A stretch of 64,000 bases of DNA from Gemmatimonadota bacterium (GTDB lineage: Bacteria; Gemmatimonadota; Gemmatimonadetes; Longimicrobiales; Gaopeijiaceae): NCBI GenBank assembly GCA_022826005.1, contig JAJDVT010000141.1, positions 124,001-188,000 on the forward strand, given 5' to 3'. The notes under the pieces are model-generated. The model made no database searches and had not been told where the DNA came from. It saw only the letters and a program-made list of their open reading frames with translations. Made by a program: the position numbers and the translations under genes. Positions 1-8,656 of the stretch are shown piece after piece (within the stretch, counting starts at the first letter, position 1; each line of letters begins with the position of its first letter).

Positions 1-303
1 GCCGTGGTGCTGGCGAGCGCGGCGGAGAGGCTCGAGCCGTTGTGGGCTGATCCCGCCGCCGTCATCCCGGCCTCCGAACTGGAGGTCCTCAACGCGCGCT
101 CGCCGCTGAACGGGCGCCCGTTGTCCGTAAGCGGAGTTGTGCGAGATTCCACACGAGGTCCGTACGCGACACGGAACCCGCGCGCGGTGGAGGAGTTCGC
201 GGCCACGGCCGAGGGTCTGCTGCCTGACGGGTCGCTGGAGGTGCGCGACCGCGCCGGGAAAAGGTGGCGCTTGATCGCGGGAACCGTGCAATCCTGGAGC
301 TGA
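1..303 (+). CDS. birA: Biotin--protein ligase, C-terminal part (partial)
   Basis: This is the 3' end of a gene that enters from the left edge; the reading frame is open from base 1. The remaining 100 residues match the C-terminal small domain of biotin--[acetyl-CoA carboxylase] ligase: an N-G-R-P-L-S-V-S-G-V strand, an E-G-L-L-P-D-G-S-L turn and a closing R-L-I-A-G-T-V strand. The enzyme adds biotin to the carboxyl carrier protein of acetyl-CoA carboxylase in the cytoplasm. The catalytic domain lies outside the window, so the call rests on the tail and on the neighbour: biotin ligase directly before type III pantothenate kinase is a common bacterial arrangement. The stop codon is three bases before the coaX start, so the two are probably cotranscribed. 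Confidence 0.7.
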   Translation, partial: AVVLASAAERLEPLWADPAAVIPASELEVLNARSPLNGRPLSVSGVVRDSTRGPYATRNPRAVEEFAATAEGLLPDGSLEVRDRAGKRWRLIAGTVQSWS

Positions 304-306
304 CAC

Positions 307-1128
307 ATGCACTGCCAGCTGGTCGCCGACGTGGGAAACACCGAGACCGTCTTCGGTCTCCTGGACCTCTCGGGCGAAGAGGTCCTGGAGAGCTGGAGGG
401 TCAGTACCCGCGTGCCGCGGACCACCGCCGAGTACCGGGTCCTCATCGAGGCGCTCCTCGGTGGCCGGCCGGAGGGCGCCGGCTCCATACGCCGCGGTGT
501 GATCGGGTCGGTCGTGCCTTCGGTGACGCGCACTCTGCGCGAGGTGATGTCATCGGTTGCCGGCGGCCCCGTGTTCGAGGTGACGGCCGACTCCGGACTC
601 CCCATCCGGCTCGACGTGGAGGAGCCGCGCACGGTCGGCGCCGACCGGATCGTGAATACCCTGGCGGCGAAGACCCGCTTCGCGCGGGACACCATCGCGG
701 TGGACCTGGGGACCGCTACCACCTTCGACTGCATCACGGCCGAGGGGGTGTTCCGCGGCGGGGTGATTGCGCCCGGCCTCAGCGCGGGCCTCGACTGGCT
801 GGCGAAGAGCACAGCCAAGCTCCCGATCGTGGAGCTGATTCCGCCCGATGTGGTCGTGGGACGCCGCACCGAGACCTGCATCCAGAGCGGCGTCTTCTAT
901 TCGGCGGTCGACGCCGTGGACGGTATGGTGGCTCGCATCCGCGACAGCTGGTGTCGCGAAGAGGGCAGGGGAGCCGGCGAGGGACGCTCCCCCGCCGACA
1001 TCCTGGTGGTCGCGACCGGCGGGTTCGCGCCGGTGATCGCGCCCCACGCCGGTTCAGTGGACAGGATCGAGCCGTTCCTCACCCTCCAGGGGCTGGGGAT
1101 CGCCGGAGCGTATCTGGCGAGCCGCTGA
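307..1128 (+). CDS. coaX: Type III pantothenate kinase
   Basis: Phosphorylates pantothenate with ATP, the first committed step of coenzyme A synthesis in the cytoplasm. The 273 residues carry the ASKHA-fold marks of the CoaX family: phosphate-binding D-V-G-N-T at residues 8-12, G-A-D-R at 111-114, D-L-G-T-A-T-T at 133-139, and G-G-V-I-A-P-G at 151-157. Length is slightly above the usual 250-260. The ATG at 307 follows the birA stop almost immediately, suggesting translational coupling. The insert around residues 215-225 is rich in E, G and R and is probably a surface loop. Type I and type II kinases are excluded by the motifs. Confidence 0.95.
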   Translation: MHCQLVADVGNTETVFGLLDLSGEEVLESWRVSTRVPRTTAEYRVLIEALLGGRPEGAGSIRRGVIGSVVPSVTRTLREVMSSVAGGPVFEVTADSGLPIRLDVEEPRTVGADRIVNTLAAKTRFARDTIAVDLGTATTFDCITAEGVFRGGVIAPGLSAGLDWLAKSTAKLPIVELIPPDVVVGRRTETCIQSGVFYSAVDAVDGMVARIRDSWCREEGRGAGEGRSPADILVVATGGFAPVIAPHAGSVDRIEPFLTLQGLGIAGAYLASR

Positions 1129-1178
1129 GAGAAGGTCCGGTTCCCGGGAGACATGGCCCGGTCCCTGGTTGGGAGGGA

Positions 1179-1196
1179 TTGTGAAGCCTTTCACAA
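1179..1196. promoter_or_regulatory. Perfect Rex-type operator palindrome
   Basis: The sequence TTGTGAAGCCTTTCACAA is a perfect inverted repeat of two 7-bp arms around a 4-base spacer. It equals the published consensus for the NADH-sensing repressor Rex (TTGTGAA-N4-TTCACAA). It lies 51 bases after the coaX stop and 40 bases before the -35-like TTGACA of groES. Rex itself is not encoded in the window, so binding is inference. Confidence 0.6.
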
Positions 1197-1235
1197 ACTC
1201 CTTGGAATGCACTCCCGACACCGACACCCCGGGGG

Positions 1236-1264
1236 TTGACACCGTCCAGCCGCATCGCGAAACT
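1236..1264 (+). promoter_or_regulatory. Putative sigma-70 promoter of groES-groEL
   Basis: A perfect -35 hexamer TTGACA at 1236-1241 is followed after 17 bases by GAAACT at 1259-1264, which is a poor -10 (three of six matches). The CIRCE operator starts 13 bases further on, the usual position for HrcA repression. The -10 assignment is the weak part. Confidence 0.4.
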
Positions 1265-1276
1265 CCAGTGCTGCTG

Positions 1277-1303
1277 TTAGCACTCTCCGAGCGCGAGTGC
1301 TAA
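1277..1303. promoter_or_regulatory. CIRCE operator (HrcA binding site)
   Basis: TTAGCACTC at 1277-1285 and GAGTGCTAA at 1295-1303, separated by nine bases, match the CIRCE consensus in every position. Three further base pairs (CTG/CAG) extend the dyad to 1274-1306. CIRCE binds the heat-shock repressor HrcA; here it lies in the groES leader 75 bases before the start codon. Confidence 0.97.
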
Positions 1304-1378
1304 CAGGGCGCGGATGGCCGCCCTCGCGCCGGCGGCCCGCCGCAACATCCAAACCCAACTTCATCCAAGGAGGAGCGC

Positions 1379-1678
1379 ATGTCTGCCGCAAAGAAGATCC
1401 AGCCCCTGGCGGATCGCGTTGTGGTGAGGGCCCTCGAAGAGGCCGAGCAGATGCGGGGAGGCCTGTACATCCCCGATACAGCCAAGGAAAAGCCCCAGGA
1501 GGGCGAAATCGTGGCTGTGGGACCGGGCAAGCCGAACGACGATGGCGGCCGGGTACCGATGGAGGTCGCCGAGGGCGATCGCGTGCTGTACGGGAAGTAC
1601 AGCGGCACCGAAGTGACCGTCGACGGCGACGAGTATCTGATTCTCCGCGAGTCGGACATCCTCGCCAAAGTCAACTAA
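1379..1678 (+). CDS. groES: Co-chaperonin GroES
   Basis: Seven-subunit lid of the GroEL folding chamber, cytoplasmic. The 99 residues show the family's P-L-A-D-R-V-V-V start, the mobile loop with G-G-L-Y-I-P-D-T around residues 27-34, and the closing [10 protein letters not shown]. The start is fixed by a strong ribosome-binding site AAGGAGGAG at 1367-1375. It is followed after 21 bases by groEL, forming the standard two-gene heat-shock operon under CIRCE control. Confidence 0.98.
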   Translation: MSAAKKIQPLADRVVVRALEEAEQMRGGLYIPDTAKEKPQEGEIVAVGPGKPNDDGGRVPMEVAEGDRVLYGKYSGTEVTVDGDEYLILRESDILAKVN

Positions 1679-1699
1679 TCCACCCAGGAGACAAGCGAA

Positions 1700-3331
<1,632 letters not shown>

Positions 3332-3366
3332 GCCGGCCGGGACACCTGGCCCGGAAGAGCAGGGAG

Positions 3367-3396
3367 GGGGCCGGGCGCGGGAGCGCGTCCGGCCCC
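3367..3396. terminator. Hairpin between convergent groEL and ATPase gene
   Basis: A GC-rich stem of 13 bp (GGGGCCGGGCGCG at 3367-3379 paired with 3384-3396, one G-U pair) with a 4-base loop lies between the groEL stop and the stop of the convergent downstream gene. No T-run follows on either strand, so it may act as an RNA 3'-end stabiliser or a Rho-associated end rather than a classical intrinsic terminator. Confidence 0.55.
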
Positions 3397-3403
3397 TGCA
3401 TGC

Positions 3404-4990
3404 CTACATCCCCCACACAGTGATCTCCCGCCCCTCGAACGCTTCGGCCCGCCGGAAGATCCTCTCGCTCCACGGCTTGCCGGATGTCCGGTCGAAGACC
3501 GCCAGATGGCCGTCCTCCGCCCCCCACCGGTCCATGTAGGTCGCCGTCTGCGGCAGACCCTCGGCCACCGTGGCATCGACGCTGCCGCGCACCACCTTGC
3601 ACTCGACCACCACGCGCTGCTCCCGCCGGGGGCCGACGTCCCCCACCGGCCAGATCACGGCCAGGTCGATCCGCCGCCGCCCCACCCCGTACTCGCGCTC
3701 GATCCGCCCGCCCGAGTTGACCACCCTCTGCAGGAACGCCTGCAACAGCAGCTGCGGGCCCGCCTCCTTGTACTGGAAGCGCTCCACCCAGTGCTCTGAA
3801 TGGTCGCGGAAGAACTCCTGGAACGCCCGCATCAGGGCGTCCATGTCCAGATACCCGTCCCTCACGAACCATGCCGGATCGTGCGGCAGCGCCTCCTGCT
3901 GCGGATAAGACAGTTCCCGCGGAATCACCTCCTGGTAGATCGGATTGGCGATCGCCACCGGAGCCGTCTGCCTTACCATCCCCAGGTCGCGAACGTACTG
4001 CAGGTCTTCCGTGCTGAAGCCGCCTGCATCGGGGTCGCCGCTCAGGACGGGCTCGATCACCCTCCGCACACGGGGCTCCTCCAGCTTGTGCACCAGCTGG
4101 TCAAGGTGCGTGTCACGGCGCAGGATCAGGCGCTCGCGCGCCTCCTGCACGGCGTCCAGGGTCACTTCCTGCGACCTGTCCCGCACGCCGTCTCTTTGGA
4201 AGCAGGCCTCTCTCGCCAGCGCATTCACCAGCCATGGCTGCCCGACGGAGAGACGCCAGACCTCGGCAATGGCGGCCTGCGCGAAGAGCTGGCCGGTCTC
4301 GGCGGTGTGCTGGGCGAGGAGGTCCCGCACATCGCCCGCGCGGAAATCGCCCATCCGCAGCGACTCGGCCTTGACGTTGAAAGCGCTCCCGCCGAGCACC
4401 GGCTCCTTTTCGGACGATGCGTGGATGCGGTAGTCCCGCACATCGCGCACACCGCAGAGGATCACGGTCTGGGGAAAGTGCCCCGGGCGGTTCGCGTAGC
4501 CTGCCCGAAGTTGCCGCAGCACCGACACCAGCGTGTCGCCGATGAGCGCGTCGATCTCGTCGATGAGCAGGACCAGCGGCTTCGGGTCCGCTGCCGCCCA
4601 GCGCGCGAGGGTTGCCTGCATCGCGGCGTCCGGTCCCCTTCGCTCCAGCAGTTGCGGCCAGAGCCTCTCGACGGAGTGATCGCCCAGGGCGGAGATCGCT
4701 TCGTCGCCGAGTCCTCCGAGGATGGTCCGCATCCCACGCTCCACGTCCTCCCGCGCCGTCTGCGCGGGCTCTACGTTGACGTAGACGCAGCGGTAGTCGC
4801 CGCCCCCGGTCAGCCGGTCGCGAAGCCCCCTCAGCGCCGTGGTCTTCCCGGTCTGGCGGGGAGCGTGCAGCACGATGTACTGCCACTCGTCAATCAGTCG
4901 GTCCAGATCATCCAGGTCGAACCGCGACAGGGGCGGGAGGTGGTAATGCTTCTCCGCGATGATCGGACCCGAGGTGTTGAAGAATCGCAT
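3404..4990 (-). CDS. AAA-like ATPase with PD-(D/E)XK nuclease-like C-terminus
   Basis: This 528-residue protein starts at the ATG at 4990. An N-terminal P-loop domain has Walker A A-P-R-Q-T-G-K-T-T at residues 43-51 and Walker B L-V-L-L-I-D-E-I-D around 139-147, as in the AAA-like families that come as ATPase-plus-nuclease proteins (AAA-ATPase-like with PDDEXK_9). Near the C-terminus R-I-D-L-A-V (Asp about 442) is followed by V-V-V-E-C-K (Glu463, Lys465), the spacing and order of a PD-(D/E)XK active site. A long in-frame extension upstream of 4990 is out of place for the family and was not used. It is a single gene, convergent with groEL. Such proteins are widespread but functionally obscure; roles in DNA processing or stress are guesses. 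Confidence 0.75.
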   Translation of the reverse strand: MRFFNTSGPIIAEKHYHLPPLSRFDLDDLDRLIDEWQYIVLHAPRQTGKTTALRGLRDRLTGGGDYRCVYVNVEPAQTAREDVERGMRTILGGLGDEAISALGDHSVERLWPQLLERRGPDAAMQATLARWAAADPKPLVLLIDEIDALIGDTLVSVLRQLRAGYANRPGHFPQTVILCGVRDVRDYRIHASSEKEPVLGGSAFNVKAESLRMGDFRAGDVRDLLAQHTAETGQLFAQAAIAEVWRLSVGQPWLVNALAREACFQRDGVRDRSQEVTLDAVQEARERLILRRDTHLDQLVHKLEEPRVRRVIEPVLSGDPDAGGFSTEDLQYVRDLGMVRQTAPVAIANPIYQEVIPRELSYPQQEALPHDPAWFVRDGYLDMDALMRAFQEFFRDHSEHWVERFQYKEAGPQLLLQAFLQRVVNSGGRIEREYGVGRRRIDLAVIWPVGDVGPRREQRVVVECKVVRGSVDATVAEGLPQTATYMDRWGAEDGHLAVFDRTSGKPWSERIFRRAEAFEGREITVWGM

Positions 4991-5063
4991 GTTGGAATGG
5001 TGGCGAAGGCGCGCGGCCAACCGCAACCGTCGGCCGGTGCCCCCCCGGTCAGCCGGTGGACAG

Positions 5064-5106
5064 AATTCCACCGCATTCGAGCGGCGATGCATCCGTGCCG
5101 ATGCGG
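5064..5106 (+). repeat. Dispersed element, left-end fragment
   Basis: About 40 bases resemble the left part of the element at 34186-34424. The shared core is GCATTCGAGCGGCGATGC here and GCATTCGAGAGGCGATGC there, continuing into ATCCG. It lies in the divergent gap between the ATPase gene and the cyanophycinase gene. The rest of the element is absent. Confidence 0.6.
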
Positions 5107-5257
5107 AGGCCTTCATCGAGCGCTGGGACCGGCTCAGGCCTCCGGGGACGGACTGACCCGGCGGCTTGCCCCTGCTCCCACTGGCGATCCACGCCCCCGC
5201 TACCCAACTTCGCATATGATCTGCATCGAAGTCCCCCACCGCCCGAGGATTGCGCCC

Positions 5258-6184
5258 GTGAATCCGACCAACACCACCCCGATCCGCCCCGCCGCGCTGG
5301 CCCTGGCGCTCGCGCTCAGCCCCGCGGTCATGCTCAGCCCTGCCCTCCCGCTCGCCCCCGCGGCGGCACACGCCCAGGAGGTCGGACCCCCCAACGGCAG
5401 CCTCATCATCGCCGGCGGCGCGCTGCGCGACCCGGCCGTCTTCGCCCAATTCGTCGAACTGGCCGGCGGCCCCTCCGCTCCGATCGTCATCATTCCAACG
5501 GCCGGCGGGGGGCAGAACTACGACCAGTACTTCTCCGGCCGCCGTTCCTTCGAGCGCGCGGGGGCGCGGAACATCACCATCCTCCACACCACCGACCCGG
5601 AGGTTGCCGACACCGACGCCTTCGTCGAGCCCCTCCGCGAAGCCCGGGGCGTCTGGTTCAGCGGCGGGCGCCAGTGGCGGCTGGCCGACTCCTACCTGGA
5701 CACGAAGACCCACGACGCGCTCTGGGACGTGCTGGAGCGGGGCGGCGTCATCGGAGGATCGTCGGCGGGCGCCTCCATCCAGGGGTCCTACCTGGTGCGC
5801 GGCGACACCCGCACCAACACGGTCATGATGGGGGACCACGAGGTCGGGCTCGGCTTCCTGAAGGGCGTGGGGATCGACCAGCACCTGCTCCGCCGCAACC
5901 GCCACTTCGACATGATCGAGGTGATCCGCGCCAAACCCGAACTCCTGGGGATCGGCATCGACGAGAACACCGCGATCGTCGTGCGGGGCGACCGCTTCGA
6001 GGTGGTCGGGCAGAGCTACGCCGTGATCTACGACCACGACGCCACCCTCGACAGCGGGGGACTGTTCTACTTCCTCGCTCCGGGGGACATCTACAACATG
6101 GCCACGCGCGAGGCCTTCCGGCCCGGCCGCGACAACCAGCCGCTGGGCCGGATCACCGGCACGCCCTGGCCGCCGGTACGGTAG
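5258..6184 (+). CDS. Exported cyanophycinase-like serine peptidase (S51)
   Basis: Family members hydrolyse cyanophycin (multi-L-arginyl-poly-L-aspartate) to beta-Asp-Arg dipeptides. Starting at the GTG at 5258, residues 1-40 form a signal peptide ending in A-A-A-H-A-Q. The start is favoured by GAGGA at 5245-5249; an in-frame ATG at 5216 lacks a site. The S51 core is complete: G-G-A-L near 53-56, I-I-P-T-A near 78-82, G-V-W-F-S-G-G-R-Q at 131-139, and the nucleophile elbow G-G-S-S-A-G-A with the catalytic Ser near 169. A secreted location means it probably acts on external polymer or another peptide rather than on an internal store; no cyanophycin synthetase gene is present in the window. Confidence 0.85.
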   Translation: MNPTNTTPIRPAALALALALSPAVMLSPALPLAPAAAHAQEVGPPNGSLIIAGGALRDPAVFAQFVELAGGPSAPIVIIPTAGGGQNYDQYFSGRRSFERAGARNITILHTTDPEVADTDAFVEPLREARGVWFSGGRQWRLADSYLDTKTHDALWDVLERGGVIGGSSAGASIQGSYLVRGDTRTNTVMMGDHEVGLGFLKGVGIDQHLLRRNRHFDMIEVIRAKPELLGIGIDENTAIVVRGDRFEVVGQSYAVIYDHDATLDSGGLFYFLAPGDIYNMATREAFRPGRDNQPLGRITGTPWPPVR

Positions 6185-6226
6185 CTCTGCCGCCATGCTC
6201 TGCCGCGCCATGCTCTGCCCGCCATG

Positions 6227-6256
6227 TTGACGCTGCCCGGCCAACGCCGCTAGAAT
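6227..6256 (+). promoter_or_regulatory. Sigma-70 promoter of the infC operon
   Basis: TTGACG at 6227-6232 and TAGAAT at 6251-6256 are separated by 18 bases, close to the sigma-70 consensus. Transcription would start near 6263, giving a leader of about 175 bases before infC. Confidence 0.65.
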
Positions 6257-6368
6257 AAATATCTGTACATTTCAGGAAGTAGAGGACTGACCGCCTCTCA
6301 CCCAAGCAGTTGACGGGCTTCCGGGTCTCCTGGTCGAGGCGCCTCCGGGTGCCCCGGCAGGTCGCGCG

Positions 6369-6385
6369 GCCCGGGTTTTCCGGGC
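6369..6385 (+). terminator. Possible attenuator hairpin in the infC leader
   Basis: GCCCGG at 6369-6374 pairs with CCGGGC at 6380-6385 around a GTTTT loop, followed by TTTCGCATTT. It sits in the infC leader where IF3/L20 operons often carry autoregulatory structures. The stem is short, so the role is uncertain. Confidence 0.3.
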
Positions 6386-6439
6386 TTTCGCATTTCCGGA
6401 ATACGGCACTCAGAACAGACCCAGAAGGAAATTTCCAAG

Positions 6440-6955
6440 ATCGCAGAAAAACGCGTCCGGGTGAATGAACAGATCCGGATCAGCCCCATTCGCCTGATCG
6501 ATGAGGAAGGGGGGCAGATCGGCATCGTGTCCCTGGACGAAGCGCGCGCGCGGGCTGCCCAGCGAGGGCTCGACCTGGTGGAGGTCGCTCCCGATTCGCG
6601 CCCGCCTGTTGTCCGCATGATGGACTACGGCAAGTACAAGTACAAGGCCGCCCGCGCCGCCCGCGAGGCGCGCCGCAAACAGCACACCGTCCAGATCAAG
6701 GAGGTCAAGTTCCGACCGGGAATCGAGGATCACGACTACGAGTTCAAGCTCCGCCACGCCCGGCGGTTCCTCGAGGAGGGGAACAAGGTCAAGCTCACGA
6801 TGATGTTCCGCGGCCGCCAGGTGACGCACCCCGAACTCGGACGGGAGGTGTTGCTGCGCCTGACCAGCGACCTCGGCGAGTGGGCCACGGTCGAGCAGTA
6901 TCCCAACTTCGAAGGCCGCCAGATGTCGATGATCCTCAAGCCCCTGAAGAGCTGA
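6440..6955 (+). CDS. infC: Translation initiation factor IF-3
   Basis: Binds the 30S subunit, keeps subunits apart and proofreads the start codon. The 171 residues include the N-domain (V-N-E-Q-I-R-I, then G-I-V-S-L-D-E-A) and the C-domain (E-V-K-F-R-P-G, K-V-K-L-T-M-M-F-R-G-R). The best-placed start is the rare codon ATC at 6440, ten bases after AGAAGGA at 6423-6429. The only conventional start, GTG at 6461, has no ribosome-binding site and would delete conserved basic residues (A-E-K-R-V-R). Non-AUG AUU/AUC starts are a known IF3 feature used for self-regulation. It heads the operon infC-rpmI-rplT-pheS-pheT. Confidence 0.9.
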   Translation: MAEKRVRVNEQIRISPIRLIDEEGGQIGIVSLDEARARAAQRGLDLVEVAPDSRPPVVRMMDYGKYKYKAARAAREARRKQHTVQIKEVKFRPGIEDHDYEFKLRHARRFLEEGNKVKLTMMFRGRQVTHPELGREVLLRLTSDLGEWATVEQYPNFEGRQMSMILKPLKS

Positions 6956-6973
6956 CAAGCCGTTGGAGAACCG

Positions 6974-7171
6974 ATGCCGAAGATGAAATCCAACCGGGGC
7001 GCCGCCAAGCGCTTCCGCAGAACCGGAACCGGAAAGCTCGTGCGGATGCGGGCGTACAAGTCCCACATCCTGACGAAGAAGAACCGCAAGAGGAAGCGGC
7101 GGCTGAGAACGGCGACGGAGGCGTCCAGGGCCGACGCACGCCGGGTCCGCCGGATGCTGCCCGGCAGCTGA
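6974..7171 (+). CDS. rpmI: 50S ribosomal protein L35
   Basis: A very basic 65-residue protein with the family's M-P-K-M-K-S-N start, [12 protein letters not shown] and [13 protein letters not shown]. It lies 18 bases after infC and 28 bases before rplT, the universal infC-rpmI-rplT order. Confidence 0.97.
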   Translation: MPKMKSNRGAAKRFRRTGTGKLVRMRAYKSHILTKKNRKRKRRLRTATEASRADARRVRRMLPGS

Positions 7172-7199
7172 TCCCGGGAATGCCAAGGAGACGATAAAC

Positions 7200-7559
7200 A
7201 TGCCGCGCTCTACGCATTCGGTCGCGCGCAACAGGCGAAAGAAGAAGATGCTGCGCACCGCGAAGGGCTACTTCGGGGGTCGCAAGAATCTCTACAGGAC
7301 CGCCAAGGACGCGGTCGAAAAGGGCTGGGAACACGCCTACCGCGACCGCCGCAAGAAGAAGCGGAACTTCCGCCGCCTCTGGATCACCCGGATCAACGCC
7401 GCCGCCCGCGAGAACGATATCTCCTATTCGCGGTTCATCAACGGCCTGAAGCGCGCCGGGGTGGAACTGGACCGCAAGGCACTCGCGGACCTCGCGATCC
7501 GGAGCCCCGACGCCTTCGCATCGCTGGCCGACCGCGCGAAGTCGGCGTTGCGGAACTAG
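7200..7559 (+). CDS. rplT: 50S ribosomal protein L20
   Basis: 119 residues, normal length. The N-terminal R-S-T-H-S-V-A-R-N-R-R-K-K basic helix binds 23S rRNA early in assembly; A-K-G-Y-F-G-G-R-K-N and R-R-L-W-I-T-R-I-N-A-A-A-R are signature segments. In many bacteria L20 represses its own operon through the leader RNA. Ribosome-binding site AAGGAG at 7185-7190. Confidence 0.98.
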   Translation: MPRSTHSVARNRRKKKMLRTAKGYFGGRKNLYRTAKDAVEKGWEHAYRDRRKKKRNFRRLWITRINAAARENDISYSRFINGLKRAGVELDRKALADLAIRSPDAFASLADRAKSALRN

Positions 7560-7645
7560 TTCGCCCAGGGGCCGCCGGGTCCATCCCGGATGCATTGCCT
7601 TCCGAATGCCGCGGGGACCTCTTCCGCAGGCTGCCGGCCACGGCG

Positions 7646-8656
7646 ATGATCGACGAGCTCAGGCAGCTGGAGCGCGAAGCCCTGGAGGCGATTCGCGCGG
7701 CGGAGAACCCCGATGAGCTGGAGCGGGTCCGGGTCCGTTACGTGGGTCGCAGGGAAGGCCTCGTTTCGGGGCTGCTGCGGCGCCTCGGGACCCTTGACGC
7801 TGCCGAACGCCCGGCGGCCGGAGCGGCGGCCAACCGCGCGAAGAAGGCGCTGGCTGCGGCGCTCGAGGAACGTCTGGGCGAGCTCGCCGCGGCAGATGGC
7901 GGAGGGGGCCCTGATCCCGATCTGACCCTGCCACCCCGCCGCAAGTGGCGCGGTACCGTGCATCCGGTCAGCCAGGTCATCGACGACATCTGGGCGATCT
8001 TCCGCAGCCTGGGCTTCACCCGTGCGCGCGGACCCGAGGTGGACAACGAGTGGTACAATTTCGTCGCCCTCAACACGCCCCTCGACCATCCGGCGGCCGA
8101 CGAGCAGGACACGCTGTACCTGTCTCCCGGGCTTCTGCTGCGCAGCCACACCTCGCCGGTGCAGATCCGCACCATGGAGGTGCACCAGCCGCCCATCCGC
8201 ATCCTCGCGCCGGGGATGGTCTACCGCAGGGACACCTACGACGCGACGCACACCCCCGCCTTCGCGCAGATCGAGGGGCTGGTCGTGGACGAGGGGGTCA
8301 CCTTCGTGGACTTCAAGGCCACGCTGGCCGAGTTCGCGAGGCGCTTCTGGGGACCGGGGACACAGGTGCGCTTTCGCCCTTCGTTCTTTCCGTTCACAGA
8401 ACCGTCGGCTGAGGTCGACGTAAAGCGGGTTATCGTACGCGAGGACGGGCGCGAGGAGGGGACCGACTGGATCGAGATCATGGGGGCGGGGATGGTCGAT
8501 CCGGCGGTGCTGGAGAACGTGGGGTACGATTCCGAGCGCTACACCGGGTGGGCGTTCGGGATGGGACCGGCCCGGGTCGCGCTGCTGCGTCACGGTGTGC
8601 GCGACCTGAGGCTCTTCTACGAGAACGACATGCGCTTCCTGGGGCAGTTCGCATGA
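7646..8656 (+). CDS. pheS: Phenylalanine--tRNA ligase alpha subunit
   Basis: Catalytic subunit of the (alpha-beta)2 enzyme that charges tRNA-Phe. It has 336 residues from the ATG at 7646, where the predicted coiled-coil arm (I-D-E-L-R-Q-L-E-R-E-A) begins. An in-frame TTG at 7595 would add 17 residues that do not look like the family. Class II motif 2 is G-M-V-Y-R-R-D-T and motif 3 runs through G-W-A-F-G-M-G-P-A-R-V-A-L-L-R; Q-I-E-G-L lies between them. The stop codon overlaps the pheT start (ATGA), implying coupled translation. Confidence 0.96.
   Translation: MIDELRQLEREALEAIRAAENPDELERVRVRYVGRREGLVSGLLRRLGTLDAAERPAAGAAANRAKKALAAALEERLGELAAADGGGGPDPDLTLPPRRKWRGTVHPVSQVIDDIWAIFRSLGFTRARGPEVDNEWYNFVALNTPLDHPAADEQDTLYLSPGLLLRSHTSPVQIRTMEVHQPPIRILAPGMVYRRDTYDATHTPAFAQIEGLVVDEGVTFVDFKATLAEFARRFWGPGTQVRFRPSFFPFTEPSAEVDVKRVIVREDGREEGTDWIEIMGAGMVDPAVLENVGYDSERYTGWAFGMGPARVALLRHGVRDLRLFYENDMRFLGQFA

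Noticed and set aside
3800-5257. Very long open frame on the plus strand running through the ATPase gene into the cyanophycinase
   Set aside because: It is a shadow of the minus-strand ATPase gene; only the part after 5258 has a signal peptide and family motifs.
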